Positions 19,306 to 29,465 are shown, numbered from the stretch's first letter. The stretch is 64,000 nucleotides of DNA from an uncultured Pseudomonadota bacterium (GCA_902826775.1 CADEHE010000003.1:62001-126000); one strand, 5' to 3'. Program-made: numbers and translations. The notes: generated from the sequence alone by a model not told the origin.

Positions 19306-21273
19306 TCATGGCAGATTTTCGATGCTAACCGGTTCGACCGGCTCGCGCAGCGCCAAACCCCAGATGCGCGCATAGAAGTACAACTCTGCTTCCAACGTGC
19401 GCGTAACATTTTCCGCACGGCGAAAACCGTGCTGCTCGTTCGCAAACGTCACGTAAGCCACCGGCACGCCTTTGTCGCGCAAGGCGTCAACCATGCGCTC
19501 GGCTTGGTTCGGCGGCACGACCTTATCTTCCAGTCCTTGAAAAAAAATCACCGGCGTGCGCAAACGTTCACAGTGGTGGATGGGCGAGCGCGCACGATAC
19601 AAGGCTTGCGCGGCGGGATAGGGGCCGACCAAGCGGTCCAAATAGCGCGCTTCGAATTTGTGTGTATCGTGCGCCAGCGCCTCGAGATCGCTCACGCCGT
19701 AGTAGCTCGCCCCGGCGCTGAACACGTCGAAGAACGTCAACGCGGCCAATACGGTAAAGCCGCCCGCGCTACGCCCGCGTATGGCCATGCGCTTGCTGTC
19801 GGCGCGCCCGCCGGCAGCGAGATAGCGTGCGCCATACACACAGTCCTCGACGTCAGCCACCCCCCATTGACCATCGAGTGCATCGCGATAGGCTCGGCCG
19901 TAGCCGGTACTGCCGCGATAGTTGACATCCAGCACGGCGAAGCCGCGGCTGGTCCAGTACTGAATGCCGAGATTGAGCCCCGTGCTGGTCGCGGCGGTTG
20001 GCCCGCCGTGCCCGATCACCAGCAGCGGCGGCGCAGCGCCGACCGGGCCGGTTACGTTTTCGTGCGCCGGCGCGTAATAGAACCCGTGCGCTCGTGCGCC
20101 GCCGGCGGTGGGGAAGGTCACGGCTTGCGGCTGTGACAAGTAAGCCTCGGCGACCGGTGCGGTACCGCTTTGATGAACGATTTCGAAGCTGGCGGTATGC
20201 GCATCGATGCGAATGATGCAGTCCGGCGAGCGCGGCCCGGCTGCGACGCAGTAGGCGTAACGCCCATCGGCGCACATATATGACAATTCGCTATAGGGCA
20301 ATGCGACTTCGCGCAGCGTGCCGGCGCGCGCGTCGAGGATGCCGCAGCGCCACAGGCCGTCCTGCACATAAGTGCAAGCCAGTATCTCCGGAGTCAAGCA
20401 AGCGTAGGTGGTTAAGCCGAACACCCATTGTGCCCGGCCGAAATCTTGGTTGGCAGCGTAGAGCGCCGTCGCGTGGCCGTCGCGCCACCGATAGAGATTC
20501 CAAAAGCCGCTGCGATCAGAAGTGAAGTACAAACTACCGTCAGCCGCCCAAGTGGGCTGAAAAATGCTTTCCCCCGCGCCGCCTGCCACTCGCCGCTCCG
20601 TGCCGAGGTTACCGTCGGCGTGCAAGTCGGCAACGAGCAGTTCGCAGCCGTCCCACGGCATGTTGGGCTGATCCCATGCAAGCCATGCCAAACGAGTGCC
20701 GTCCGGACTCGCGCACGGCGCAGCATAAAAGTCGCGACCTTGGTGCAAAATGTGCTGCGTTCCGGTTGCAGCGTTGATCGCCGCAACTCGGTTTCGCGGT
20801 GGTTGCGACGCATGATCTTCGACGACGCTTAGCCATCGCCGACGCGAGAAGTCTGCGCTCATGTCGGCGTAGCGGCAGTGCCCAGCGTGGGTTAACGTTC
20901 TCGGCGTTTGCCCGGCCTGCGCGCGCTGCAGTTGGCGATCGCCATCGTGAGAAAACACGATCTCTCCGCTGCGCACTGCGTAGGCGCCGCCGCCGTACTC
21001 GTGCACCCGGCTGCGCACGTTCAGAGGCGCAGGCGTCATTTCTACAACGTGTTTGCTGGCCAAATCGAGCCGCTGCAAAGTCTGCCGCCCGCCCTCGGCT
21101 GGACGCGTCTCCACCCAGTAGAGGGCGTTCGAATCGCACCGCAGCTGACTGATATTGCGCCCGCCGGCGCCTGCCATAGCCGCTGAAATGGGTGACGGCC
21201 AACTACCATAGTCGAGCGAGGTCATGCGGAAAGATAGAGGAGCTTGGCGCGGGGCAGTCATTGTAGCTAACAT
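19306..21273 (-). CDS. S9 family peptidase (prolyl-oligopeptidase type)
   Basis: A 655-residue serine peptidase. The N-terminal two thirds are repetitive beta-propeller strands. The C-terminal catalytic domain has Ser in IRGRSAGGFTVL, Asp in GLEDKVVPP, and His in NEQHGF. There is no obvious signal peptide, so it is probably cytoplasmic, acting on short peptides. The start at 21273 is fixed by GGGGGAGG five bases upstream. The divergent TPMT-like gene begins only 26 bases away, so the two promoters must overlap the coding regions. Confidence 0.9.
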   Translation of the reverse strand: MLATMTAPRQAPLSFRMTSLDYGSWPSPISAAMAGAGGRNISQLRCDSNALYWVETRPAEGGRQTLQRLDLASKHVVEMTPAPLNVRSRVHEYGGGAYAVRSGEIVFSHDGDRQLQRAQAGQTPRTLTHAGHCRYADMSADFSRRRWLSVVEDHASQPPRNRVAAINAATGTQHILHQGRDFYAAPCASPDGTRLAWLAWDQPNMPWDGCELLVADLHADGNLGTERRVAGGAGESIFQPTWAADGSLYFTSDRSGFWNLYRWRDGHATALYAANQDFGRAQWVFGLTTYACLTPEILACTYVQDGLWRCGILDARAGTLREVALPYSELSYMCADGRYAYCVAAGPRSPDCIIRIDAHTASFEIVHQSGTAPVAEAYLSQPQAVTFPTAGGARAHGFYYAPAHENVTGPVGAAPPLLVIGHGGPTAATSTGLNLGIQYWTSRGFAVLDVNYRGSTGYGRAYRDALDGQWGVADVEDCVYGARYLAAGGRADSKRMAIRGRSAGGFTVLAALTFFDVFSAGASYYGVSDLEALAHDTHKFEARYLDRLVGPYPAAQALYRARSPIHHCERLRTPVIFFQGLEDKVVPPNQAERMVDALRDKGVPVAYVTFANEQHGFRRAENVTRTLEAELYFYARIWGLALREPVEPVSIENLP

Positions 21274-21299
21274 GCCAACCTCCCCCACCCCAGATCGCG

Positions 21300-21935
21300 A
21301 TGACCCAACCGACCGAGCCCCGAGAATTCCCTAAACTGGACAGCGCCACCCCCGAGTTCTGGGAAGTGCGCTACCGCGCCGACTTCACCCCTTGGGATGC
21401 CGGCAAAGTCCCGCTGCAAGTACAAGCATTTGTCGCACAGCAGGCAAAAGCGCTGCGCACGCTGGTGCCTGGTTGCGGCAGCGGCTACGAAATCGCCTGC
21501 TTCGCGCAGGCCGGCTGGGATGTGCTGGGCGTCGATTTCAGCTCGGCGGCCCTGACCCGCGCACGCGCACGCCTTGGCCAGTACGCTCACTTGACGGCGT
21601 GCACCGACTTCTTTGCGTTAACAGCATCACCGCCCTATGAAGCGATCTACGAGCGGACGTTTCTGTGCGCACTAAAGCCCAGCCTGCGCGCCGAATACGC
21701 ACAGCAGGTGGCGCGCCTATTGGGCCCCAGCGGCTTACTTTTTGGCTATTTTTACTACGACGACAAGCAGGGTGGACCGCCATTTGCAATCACACCGCAG
21801 GAATTGGACACGTTGTTGGTGCCGAACTTTGAGCGCGTGGAAAGCACGCCGGTTACAGATTCCATCGCCATTTTTGTTGGCAAGGAACGCTGGGAAGTAT
21901 GGCGGCGGCGGGATGCCCGCGCCGCCAGAATCTAA
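21300..21935 (+). CDS. TPMT-family SAM-dependent methyltransferase
   Basis: A 211-residue methyltransferase. It has the thiopurine S-methyltransferase start (FWEVRYRADFTPWDAG), SAM motif I LVPGCGSGYEIACFAQAGWD, then VLGVDFSSAAL, and the later YERTFLCALKPSLR. Bacterial members methylate small thiols, selenium, tellurium or halides. The substrate here is not readable from sequence. It is cytoplasmic and divergent from the S9 peptidase gene. Confidence 0.88.
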   Translation: MTQPTEPREFPKLDSATPEFWEVRYRADFTPWDAGKVPLQVQAFVAQQAKALRTLVPGCGSGYEIACFAQAGWDVLGVDFSSAALTRARARLGQYAHLTACTDFFALTASPPYEAIYERTFLCALKPSLRAEYAQQVARLLGPSGLLFGYFYYDDKQGGPPFAITPQELDTLLVPNFERVESTPVTDSIAIFVGKERWEVWRRRDARAARI

Positions 21936-21986
21936 CTCTGCGGGGTGGTTTCACAGAATTTTGCGGTCGCCTGGGGCGGGCTACCC

Positions 21987-22016
21987 TTGACAAACGAACG
22001 TTGCCAAATGTACTTT
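21987..22016 (+). promoter_or_regulatory. Possible sigma-70 promoter upstream of nlpC-like gene
   Basis: TTGACA at 21987-21992 and TACTTT at 22011-22016 with an 18-base spacer, about 120 bases before the ATG of the NlpC/P60 gene. The -35 box is perfect and the -10 box weak. Confidence 0.35.
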
Positions 22017-22135
22017 ACGTCTGGTAACAGTTATCCGGTCAACGAATCCCATTTCGGTAGCATTGTGGGCTCACTGGCTAGTCACAGTAGGACGCCACAG
22101 ATCACTAGAATCAATGACGTTGAGATGATACATTA

Positions 22136-22681
22136 ATGAGTATGAGACAATTCTGGCTCACCCTCAGCTTGATTGCGTTGCCCTTTGCCAGCCACGGGGA
22201 GGGTGTATCCCTGTTCGGTCCGCCCCCAACAACGGCCTCTGCCGAGGCCCAAGTCACGGCGGCTGATACGTCGCCGCCAGCGCGCTCGTGGTCGTCCCAG
22301 GCCGAAGAGTTGGTGTTGCGCGCCGTTGCAATGCTGGGCATCAACTATCGATACGGCGGCACATCCCCTGAGCGCGGATTCGATTGCAGCGGCTTCGTGC
22401 GCCACGTGTTCAGCGATGCGCTAGGCATTCGCCTGCCGCACAACGCCTACGCGCAAAGCCTCGCCGGCGAACCGATTACTACGACGGATTTGCGGCCCGG
22501 CGACCTGGTATTTTTCAACACCCTGCGCCGGACTTTCTCGCACGTCGGCATATACATCGGCAACAACCGCTTTATCCACGCGCCGCGCAGCGGAAAAGCA
22601 ATCAAGATCGCTCAATTGAGCCATCCGTACTGGGCGCAGCGCTTCAATGGCGCGCGCAGGGTTTTGGCTCCAGGGCAGTGA
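22136..22681 (+). CDS. C40 family cell-wall peptidase (NlpC/P60)
   Basis: A 181-residue exported peptidoglycan endopeptidase. The signal peptide is at about 1-22 and a linker rich in Ala/Thr/Pro at about 25-55. The NlpC/P60 domain has catalytic Cys in FDCSGFVRHVF, His in SHVGIYIGNNRFIHAP, and the third polar residue (His) in FIHAPRSGK. It cleaves peptide stems of peptidoglycan, probably D-Glu-mDAP bonds, during growth or division. It stands alone, with the convergent bacterioferritin gene ending 14 bases downstream. Confidence 0.92.
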   Translation: MSMRQFWLTLSLIALPFASHGEGVSLFGPPPTTASAEAQVTAADTSPPARSWSSQAEELVLRAVAMLGINYRYGGTSPERGFDCSGFVRHVFSDALGIRLPHNAYAQSLAGEPITTTDLRPGDLVFFNTLRRTFSHVGIYIGNNRFIHAPRSGKAIKIAQLSHPYWAQRFNGARRVLAPGQ

Positions 22682-22694
22682 TTTGCGGGCCGGA

Positions 22695-23165
22695 TCAGAC
22701 CGACATCTGCGACTGCAAGTAATTCTGCAGCCCTACTTGATCAATAAGCTGCAGCTGCGTTTCTAGCCAATCAATGTGCTCTTCTTCGCTTTCCAGAATG
22801 TCTTCCAATAGCTCGCGCGAAATAAAGTCATTGACCTTCTCGCAGTGGGCGATGCCCTCTCTCAAGCTGGGCAGCGCGAGGTGCTCGAGCTTCAAGTCGG
22901 ATTTCAGGCACTCGGGCACGTTCTGGCCGATCAGCAACTTACCCAGGTCTTGCAGGTTAGGCAGCCCCTCCAAGAACAGGATGCGTTCCATTAGCTTGTC
23001 GGCGTGCTTCATCTCGTCGATCGACTCGCTGCGCTCGTAGTCGGCCAACTTTTTTAAGCCCCAGTTGCTAAACATGCGAGCGTGCAAAAAGTATTGGTTG
23101 ATCGCAGTGAGCTCGTTGTACAAGACCTTGTTCAAGTACTGCAATACTTTCTTGTCGCCCTGCAT
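22695..23165 (-). CDS. bfr: Bacterioferritin
   Basis: A 156-residue iron-storage subunit. All ferroxidase ligands are present: Glu18, Glu51, His54, Glu94, Glu127 and His130. Met52, the haem ligand between subunits, is also there. The start [20 protein letters not shown] is that of Bfr. The frame runs 19 codons further upstream, but the ATG at 23165 matches the family start and follows a GGAGAC site. The partner ferredoxin gene (bfd) lies 2 kb away beyond the chemoreceptor. Confidence 0.95.
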   Translation of the reverse strand: MQGDKKVLQYLNKVLYNELTAINQYFLHARMFSNWGLKKLADYERSESIDEMKHADKLMERILFLEGLPNLQDLGKLLIGQNVPECLKSDLKLEHLALPSLREGIAHCEKVNDFISRELLEDILESEEEHIDWLETQLQLIDQVGLQNYLQSQMSV

Positions 23166-23373
23166 GCTGGTCTCCCAAGGATACAAACGAACCGCATGAT
23201 AGCGGATAAAGCTTAGCCGCAAGAACTGACGAGATCACGCAAATTGCAAATGTATACATCTGACACATACAAATGACAACAGTTGCTTTACTATTACGCA
23301 CTTAATCCAATTAGCACCCCAGTTTGCGCAACCTTCACCGCCCCAACACGCGCTCACAAAAAGGCTCAACGCG

Positions 23374-25080
23374 ATGAAACAAAGCATGGTCCGCAGTGCC
23401 CAAATCCACCACATCACCGCCGCCGTCATCCTCATGCTCGCGGCGATCGCGCTTTTCCTGGGCTTTCGCCTCCTGCGCGAGACGCTGGCGGAGACCCCGC
23501 GTTTCATCGAAACAACCGACCGCTTGCGCGCGATGGACATGACCCACGACGCCATCTACGCCGATACCGTAGGTGCTGTGGCCGCCGCGGCGCGCGGCGA
23601 CGTGAAGGAGATGCAATCCGCCCTGACGGATGCGCGGCGCCACAGCACCAAGATGAGGCAAGACGTGGCCGAAGCGCAACGATCGAATCTCGACCCAATG
23701 CTGTCGCGCAAAATCGCCGAACTGCAGCCCCTCGTTGACAAATACACAGCTGACGCGACAGCCATTGCCGATGTTGTCGCAAACGATCATGCGGCGGCAG
23801 CAACTAAGCTGCCGGCTCTGCGCGAATCGTTCTCCGCTTTGGAGCAACCCCAATCGGCACTTATCGAATCGACCAAGGCCCTATCGGCGGCACACGTGGC
23901 ACGCACCGAAAAAGCAGTGCGTTGGCTCGGCTACCTCTTGATCCTGCTCGGCGTCCTAAGCGTGTTCGATCGCGCGCTCGGCATTTTGCGCGCGCGCCGC
24001 TTCGTTGTTCCTTTGATGGGCGCGCGGGTCATGGCACAGCAGATTGCCGCCGGAAACTTGGTCGCCTCTTCGGAACTCCGGTCAAGCGGTGAAGCCGGCG
24101 ACTTGCTCGATGCCTTGCGCCACATGCGCTCCAGTTTGGCAGCCATCGTTAGTAACGTGCGTCAAGGCGCTGATGGCGTGGCGCTCTCCAGTGAACAGCT
24201 GCGCGCCGGCAGCACAGACCTCTCGCAGCGCACTGAGGAGCAAGCCGCCAGTCTGGAGCAGACCGCGGCTAGCATGGACGAACTAACCAGCACGGTAAAG
24301 CAAAACGCCGACAATGCTCAACAGGCCAGCGAACTGGCCCGCACAGCCGCGGGATTGGCTTCGCGCGGCGGTGAAGTCGTCAGCCAAGTGGTCAAAACCA
24401 TGGCGGGCATTCAAGACAGCTCAAACAAAATTGCAGAAATCATTTCGGTGATCGATGGCATCGCGTTCCAGACCAACATCTTGGCCCTGAACGCCGCGGT
24501 GGAAGCGGCGCGAGCGGGCGATCAAGGACGCGGGTTCGCGGTCGTTGCGGCGGAAGTACGCAGCCTGGCGCAGCGCAGCGCAGCGGCGGCAAAGGAAATC
24601 AAAGCGCTCATCTCCGGCTCGGTCGAGCGCGTGCACGCGGGCTCCAGCCTGGTGACCAATGCCGGTCAAAGCATGGACGAAATCGTCGAAAGCGTGCGCC
24701 GGGTGAGTGACCTGATCGCCGCGATGGCTCAGGCATCGCGCGAGCAGTCGCTGGGCATTCAACAAGTCAGTCAAACCGTGGTTCAGCTCGAGCAGGTCAC
24801 GCAGCAGAACGCCGCCGTAGTAGAGGAAGTCGCCGCTTCGGCCGAAGCCATGAAGAATCAGGCGCGTGAACTACTGCAATCTGTTTCCATATTTCAGACC
24901 GACGCCGGCGAGCCCCCCCAAAGCGCGCAAGCCAAACATGCGCCGAAGCTGGCGGCGGAAACGCCTGCTCGGACCAGCGCGCGCGTGTTGCAGCCCTTGC
25001 GCCCCGCGCTTACCGCGAAGCCGAAGCAAAAATCGGTGGAAGGCGCTGGCGACGAACAAGACGATTGGCAAGAATTCTAG
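23374..25080 (+). CDS. Methyl-accepting chemotaxis protein
   Basis: A 568-residue transmembrane chemoreceptor. TM1 is at about 13-34, followed by a periplasmic four-helix-bundle-like region of about 145 residues, then TM2 at about 182-200, HAMP and the signalling coiled coil. The tip sequence is [20 protein letters not shown], followed by [19 protein letters not shown]. Methylation regions [20 protein letters not shown] and [16 protein letters not shown] are clear. A Pro/Ala-rich tail ends EDDWQEF-like (EQDDWQEF), which resembles a CheR-binding pentapeptide. The ligand is unknown. It sits between bfr and bfd without obvious functional link. Confidence 0.93.
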   Translation: MKQSMVRSAQIHHITAAVILMLAAIALFLGFRLLRETLAETPRFIETTDRLRAMDMTHDAIYADTVGAVAAAARGDVKEMQSALTDARRHSTKMRQDVAEAQRSNLDPMLSRKIAELQPLVDKYTADATAIADVVANDHAAAATKLPALRESFSALEQPQSALIESTKALSAAHVARTEKAVRWLGYLLILLGVLSVFDRALGILRARRFVVPLMGARVMAQQIAAGNLVASSELRSSGEAGDLLDALRHMRSSLAAIVSNVRQGADGVALSSEQLRAGSTDLSQRTEEQAASLEQTAASMDELTSTVKQNADNAQQASELARTAAGLASRGGEVVSQVVKTMAGIQDSSNKIAEIISVIDGIAFQTNILALNAAVEAARAGDQGRGFAVVAAEVRSLAQRSAAAAKEIKALISGSVERVHAGSSLVTNAGQSMDEIVESVRRVSDLIAAMAQASREQSLGIQQVSQTVVQLEQVTQQNAAVVEEVAASAEAMKNQARELLQSVSIFQTDAGEPPQSAQAKHAPKLAAETPARTSARVLQPLRPALTAKPKQKSVEGAGDEQDDWQEF

Positions 25081-25214
25081 CCGAACGCCGCTATTACTCC
25101 TAAATGTATGCTTGTTTCACTCACTGCAACTTATGATTTCAGCACGATAGTCCGACCAGTAACACAGCACAAACGTGCGAATCAAGGTTAGATTAAACTC
25201 CTAACCAACTGATT

Positions 25215-25418
25215 TTACGCAACAACGACATGTGCTACGCACTGCCTGGGTGCTGGTACCAGCACCTCCTCGAGCAGTTCCGCCGCATAGGGCTGACAGC
25301 GGCCGCACCCCGCGGCCACGCCTAGACATCGCTCCAAATCCGCCACGCTGCGCGCACCTTGCTCAGCCGCTTCACGAATCTGGCCGTCTGTCACTCCGTT
25401 GCAGATACAGATGTACAT
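25215..25418 (-). CDS. bfd: Bacterioferritin-associated ferredoxin
   Basis: A 67-residue [2Fe-2S] protein with ligands Cys4 and Cys6 (MYICICNG) and the second pair in GCGRC. It delivers electrons to bacterioferritin so that stored iron can be released. The ATG at 25418 is the family start; the frame is open a further 31 codons upstream through the Fur box, so the longer reading is rejected. A strong Fur box lies about 73 bases upstream, so expression should rise under iron starvation. Confidence 0.93.
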   Translation of the reverse strand: MYICICNGVTDGQIREAAEQGARSVADLERCLGVAAGCGRCQPYAAELLEEVLVPAPRQCVAHVVVA

Positions 25419-25490
25419 GGTTGAACTCTTGGCTCCAGGCGCAATCAGTGTGAAAGAGCGCACCTCCTGCGATAGCAAGCAGGGCGTATT

Positions 25491-25509
25491 GATAATGATA
25501 ATGATTCCC
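25491..25509. promoter_or_regulatory. Fur box between bfd and a secreted protein gene
   Basis: GATAATGATAATGATTCCC matches the 19-base Fur consensus GATAATGATAATCATTATC in its first 12 bases and at 15 positions in all. It lies 73 bases upstream of bfd and 64 bases upstream of the divergent gene at 25574, so Fur could repress both. Confidence 0.82.
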
Positions 25510-25573
25510 ACTTAACTGTCAACCCCAAAGTTCGCTTGGGATAGAATCGCACCACTTTTCGCGGAGCCCGTAT

Positions 25574-26407
25574 ATGAAACATATCCTAGCTACCATGATC
25601 GTCCTGACCGGGTTCAGCAGCGCGGCGCCCACGCACGCAGCCAAGACCGATCTGGAGAAAACGTTTTCGGACGAGTTGACCATCGGCCAAGTATTCTTCC
25701 CCATCATCCGAGCTCTGGAATCGGCCAGTGGCGCCGACGCCGACCTGTATGCCGCAGCAGTTAGTGCGGGCTACCTGGCGCAAGCGGATGCCGACAAATC
25801 CCTGAACCGCGATGATTTGATCCAGCCGTCGACGTTTCAGCGCTGCGGCGTTTTTACTCAGCCGCGGCTGGTCTGGGGGCAGGCACAAGGCCAGGGCGCG
25901 AGCACCGAAGAACCCGCACAAGTCGAGTCCGGCCCGCATGACCTGCATACCACCGCCGAGGCAGAAGCCGCCCTCGGCAAACCGCAGACGCCGGCCGAGC
26001 GCATCAATTGCATGATCCTGTACCAATCCGTGGTCGATCGTGCCGTCAACCTGCTGGGGCGCTCGGAAACATCGCGCGTGGTGCGGTATGACGTTGGCCG
26101 CAAGATGACCTACGCGCTGGAAGACCTCAGCCGGCGTGCGAACACCGCTTTCTGGCTAGCCCTCACCGATACGCGGCCGCTGCGCGACGCCAAGTTCTGG
26201 CTAAAGTTCTTCGCCGACGGCGAGCAGGTTTGCCGCGTGCCAACGCCAACTGGCATCAAGGCGGGCAAGTCCGAGTTCAGCTGCGGCGCCTTCATGATGG
26301 ACCAGAAAGCGATGGTATTCATCGAGGGCGGTCGCGTTTTCTCCGACGAGACAGTGCACGGTCTTTACATCAAGTTCGCCGAGACTATTAAGGCAGAAGC
26401 AAAATAG
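25574..26407 (+). CDS. Secreted hypothetical protein next to Fur box
   Basis: A 277-residue exported protein that I do not recognise. The signal peptide is about 1-22 (cleavage near THAAK). The mature protein is mixed helical with four cysteines (QRCGVF, INCMIL, QVCRVP, FSCGAF), which could form two disulfides in the periplasm. Its divergent position from bfd across a Fur box suggests iron-linked expression, but nothing in the protein proves an iron role. A GGAG sequence lies a few bases before the ATG. Confidence 0.65.
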   Translation: MKHILATMIVLTGFSSAAPTHAAKTDLEKTFSDELTIGQVFFPIIRALESASGADADLYAAAVSAGYLAQADADKSLNRDDLIQPSTFQRCGVFTQPRLVWGQAQGQGASTEEPAQVESGPHDLHTTAEAEAALGKPQTPAERINCMILYQSVVDRAVNLLGRSETSRVVRYDVGRKMTYALEDLSRRANTAFWLALTDTRPLRDAKFWLKFFADGEQVCRVPTPTGIKAGKSEFSCGAFMMDQKAMVFIEGGRVFSDETVHGLYIKFAETIKAEAK

Positions 26408-26604
26408 TTGTAGTTGTAGGTCTAGGCACGGCGCGCGCCTGCGCAGAAGTTGAATCCGCGCTCAGCGCACTACGCTGTCTGCCCTAAGAGAAGCACCCGG
26501 CATCACGCGGCCCGAGCGAGCGCTGCCCTTGCCTCGCCCGACAGCTAGTTGCTAGACTTGGCCGCCCTACTCGCCCGGCGCACCTAAGAATAGGATTCCG
26601 TCGC

Positions 26605-28551
26605 ATGACGACGACTGCTCTCGACACATTCCCGAGATTGCTCTTGCACCACGCAAGCGCGCGCGGCGAGCGTCCGGCCATGCGCGAGAAGCACCTCGGT
26701 ATTTGGCAATCCTGGAACTGGTCGCAGGCCGCCGAACAAGTCACCGCCATCGCCGCCGGACTGGCCGCGTTAGGATTCCAGCGTGGCGATCACTTGGCGA
26801 TTATTGGCGACAACCGCCCGCGCCTGTATTGGGCGATGTGTGCGGCGCAATGCCTGGGGGGCGTCGCAGTGCCGCTGTACCAGGACGCAATCGCGCAGGA
26901 AATGGTGTTCGTGCTGCATGATGCCGACGTCAAATTCGCTGTCGCCGAGGATCAGGAACAGGTCGACAAGCTGCGCGATATCAAAGCGCAGTGTCCGCTG
27001 CTGCAGCACATTTTTTACGATGATGAGCGCGGTTTGCGGCACTACACGGACGTGCTGTCGCTGGACGCATTGCAGCAGCAAGGCCGCGAGTTCGCGCGCC
27101 AGCGCCCCGACTATGTCGCGGCCGAAATCGCCAAGGGCGGCGCAGCCGATATCGCAGTCATGCTTTACACCTCCGGCACCACCGGCAACCCGAAAGGCGT
27201 GTGCCAGACCCACGCGGCGTTCATCGGCTCGGCGCGTGGCGACGTGGCGTTCGACGGATTCACCGCCGACGACCAGATCCTGTCCTATTTGCCGATGGCC
27301 TGGGTGGGCGATCATTTGTTTTCTTATGCCGAGGCGCTGGTGGCAGGCTTCACGGTGAACTGCCCGGAGTCGAGCGAAACGGTGATGATCGACATGCGCG
27401 AGATCGGCCCAACGTACTACTTCGCGCCGCCACGCGTGTTCGAGAACCTGCTCACCCAAGTCAGCATCCGTATGGAGGACGCCGGCTGGCTCAAGCGCAA
27501 GTGGTACAAATACTTCATGCAGGTCGCGCGCCGTTGCGGCGCCGAAATCATGGACGGCAAACCTGTTGCGCTCGGTGACCGCTGGCGTTATCGCTTGGGT
27601 AATCTGCTTATTTTCGGTCCCCTGCGCAACACCCTGGGCATGAGCCGCATACGCGTGGCCTATACGGGTGGCGCTGCAATTGGACCGGATCTGTACCGCT
27701 TCTACCGCTCTATCGGCATCAATCTCAAGCAGCTCTACGGCCAGACCGAGACCTGCGCGTACGTCTCCAAGCACGCCAACGGCGATGTCAAGCTCGACAC
27801 GGTCGGCAAGCCACTGCCGGGCGTCGAAATCAAAATCGCGCACAACGGCGAAGTGCTAGTGCGCTCACCTGGCATCCTGAAGGAATTCCGCAAGCGCCCT
27901 GAAGCCACTGCCGAAGCGATAGATGCCGACGGGTTTTTTCGCACCGGCGACGCCGGCTTCTTCGACAGCGATGGCCACTTGAAAATCATCGATCGCGCCA
28001 AGGATGTCGGCAAACTCAACGACGGCACCTTGTTCGCGCCGCAGTTTATCGAGAACAAACTGAAGTTCTTTTCGCACATCAAAGAAGCCGTCGCATTTGG
28101 CGACGCCCGCGCCATGACTTGCGTCATGGCAAATATCGATATGCAAGCCGTAGGCGATTGGGCCGAGCGCCGCGGCATTGCCTACTCGGGATACACTGAC
28201 CTCGCAGGCCGGCCGGAGGTGGTTAAGTTGATCGGTGAGTGCGTGGAACGAGTCAATGCCGATCTTGCCCAGGATAGCGCGCTGGCCGGCTCGCAGATCA
28301 AGCGCTTCCTCATCTTGCACAAGGAGCTTGATGCCGATGACGGCGAATTAACGCGCACGCGCAAAGTACGCCGCGGGTTCATCGCGGAAAAGTACGCTGT
28401 GCTGATCGACGCGCTCTACGCCGGCAAGACCAGTTGCCATATCGAGACGCAAGTGAAGTTTGAGGACGGGCGCGCAGGCATGGTTAGCGCGGACGTGCAA
28501 ATCAGCGAGGCGCGCATCTTTTCAGCCGGAGAGCTAGCGAAAGCAGCGTAA
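26605..28551 (+). CDS. Long-chain acyl-CoA synthetase-like AMP-forming ligase (cluster A)
   Basis: A 648-residue ANL-superfamily enzyme that activates a carboxylic acid to an acyl-CoA. It shows the P-loop MLYTSGTTGNPKGV, A5 LYGQTETCAY, A7 FFRTGDAGFFDSDGHLKIIDR, and a C-terminal catalytic Lys region ELTRTRKVRR. It belongs to the FadD15-like group with a C-terminal extension. It lies 10 bases upstream of livG and opens cluster A (ligase-livG-livH-livM-livK-livF). This suggests that the imported molecule is a carboxylic acid, possibly aromatic or branched, and is activated on entry. Confidence 0.9.
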   Translation: MTTTALDTFPRLLLHHASARGERPAMREKHLGIWQSWNWSQAAEQVTAIAAGLAALGFQRGDHLAIIGDNRPRLYWAMCAAQCLGGVAVPLYQDAIAQEMVFVLHDADVKFAVAEDQEQVDKLRDIKAQCPLLQHIFYDDERGLRHYTDVLSLDALQQQGREFARQRPDYVAAEIAKGGAADIAVMLYTSGTTGNPKGVCQTHAAFIGSARGDVAFDGFTADDQILSYLPMAWVGDHLFSYAEALVAGFTVNCPESSETVMIDMREIGPTYYFAPPRVFENLLTQVSIRMEDAGWLKRKWYKYFMQVARRCGAEIMDGKPVALGDRWRYRLGNLLIFGPLRNTLGMSRIRVAYTGGAAIGPDLYRFYRSIGINLKQLYGQTETCAYVSKHANGDVKLDTVGKPLPGVEIKIAHNGEVLVRSPGILKEFRKRPEATAEAIDADGFFRTGDAGFFDSDGHLKIIDRAKDVGKLNDGTLFAPQFIENKLKFFSHIKEAVAFGDARAMTCVMANIDMQAVGDWAERRGIAYSGYTDLAGRPEVVKLIGECVERVNADLAQDSALAGSQIKRFLILHKELDADDGELTRTRKVRRGFIAEKYAVLIDALYAGKTSCHIETQVKFEDGRAGMVSADVQISEARIFSAGELAKAA

Positions 28552-28561
28552 ACCCCCCGCG

Positions 28562-29347
28562 ATGCAAACCAGAACAATAGGGGAAGTCATCCTCGACATC
28601 CGCGATGTTTCTCTCGCCTTCGGCGGCGTAAAAGCGCTCACCGAAGTGAGTTTCGACGTGCGCGAACACGAGATCCGCGCCATCATCGGGCCAAACGGCG
28701 CGGGCAAGAGTTCCATGCTCAACGTCATCAACGGCGTCTACCATCCGCAGCGCGGCACCATCGCGTTTCATGGCGTGCAGCGCACACAAATGCGTCCGCA
28801 CGAAGCGGCCCGCCAAGGCATCGCGCGCACCTTCCAGAATATCGCTCTGTTCAAAGGCATGAGTGTTCTCGACAACATCATGACCGGACGCAATCTCAAG
28901 ATGTCGTCGAACATCTTCGCGCAGGCGCTTTATGTCGGCCCCGCACTCAAGGAAGAATTGCGGCACCGCCACAAGGTCGAAGAAATCATCGATTTTCTTG
29001 AGATTCAATCGATCCGCAAAACTCCGGTCGGGCGTCTGCCCTACGGCTTGCAGAAGCGCGTCGAGCTCGGCCGCGCACTAGCGGCCGAACCCAACCTGCT
29101 GCTGCTCGACGAGCCGATGGCCGGCATGAACATGGAAGAGAAGCAAGATATGTCGCGCTTCATTCTCGATGTTAACGATCAGTTCGGCACCACGATCGTC
29201 CTCATCGAACACGACATGGGCGTGGTCATGGATCTGTCCGACCGCGTGGTTGTGTTGGACTATGGCAAGAAGATCGGCGACGGCACGCCGGATGAAGTGC
29301 GTGCAAACCAGGCCGTGATCGATGCGTATTTGGGCGTCAAACACTGA
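28562..29347 (+). CDS. Branched-chain-type ABC transporter ATPase, LivG-like (cluster A)
   Basis: A 261-residue ABC ATPase of the HAAT family. Walker A GPNGAGKSS, Walker B LLLLDEPMAG and the H-loop IEHDMG are intact. The ABC signature is LPYGLQKRVELG instead of the usual LSGGQ, a form also seen in LivG proteins. It powers uptake through the two permeases encoded next. No coding overlap: 118 bases separate it from livH, and that gap holds a repeat. Confidence 0.92.
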   Translation: MQTRTIGEVILDIRDVSLAFGGVKALTEVSFDVREHEIRAIIGPNGAGKSSMLNVINGVYHPQRGTIAFHGVQRTQMRPHEAARQGIARTFQNIALFKGMSVLDNIMTGRNLKMSSNIFAQALYVGPALKEELRHRHKVEEIIDFLEIQSIRKTPVGRLPYGLQKRVELGRALAAEPNLLLLDEPMAGMNMEEKQDMSRFILDVNDQFGTTIVLIEHDMGVVMDLSDRVVVLDYGKKIGDGTPDEVRANQAVIDAYLGVKH

Positions 29348-29353
29348 CCGCAT

Positions 29354-29423
29354 GAAGAGCGAAACGTGAAAAGTAAAGACGAAGGCTGCCGCCTGAGACA
29401 TCTCGCTCTTCACCTTTCACGTT
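29354..29423. repeat. GAAGAGCGA/TCGCTCTTC inverted element between livG and livH (cluster A)
   Basis: GAAGAGCGA at 29354-29362 is followed by AACGTGAAAAG. Its reverse complement TCGCTCTTC is at 29403-29411, followed by CCTTTCACGTT. The same GTGAAACGTGA core recurs at 57650-57755, so it looks like a dispersed genomic repeat rather than an operator. Confidence 0.45.
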
Positions 29424-29465
29424 CCACCGTTTGATCAATATACTGCCAACAGAATATCTCAGAAG

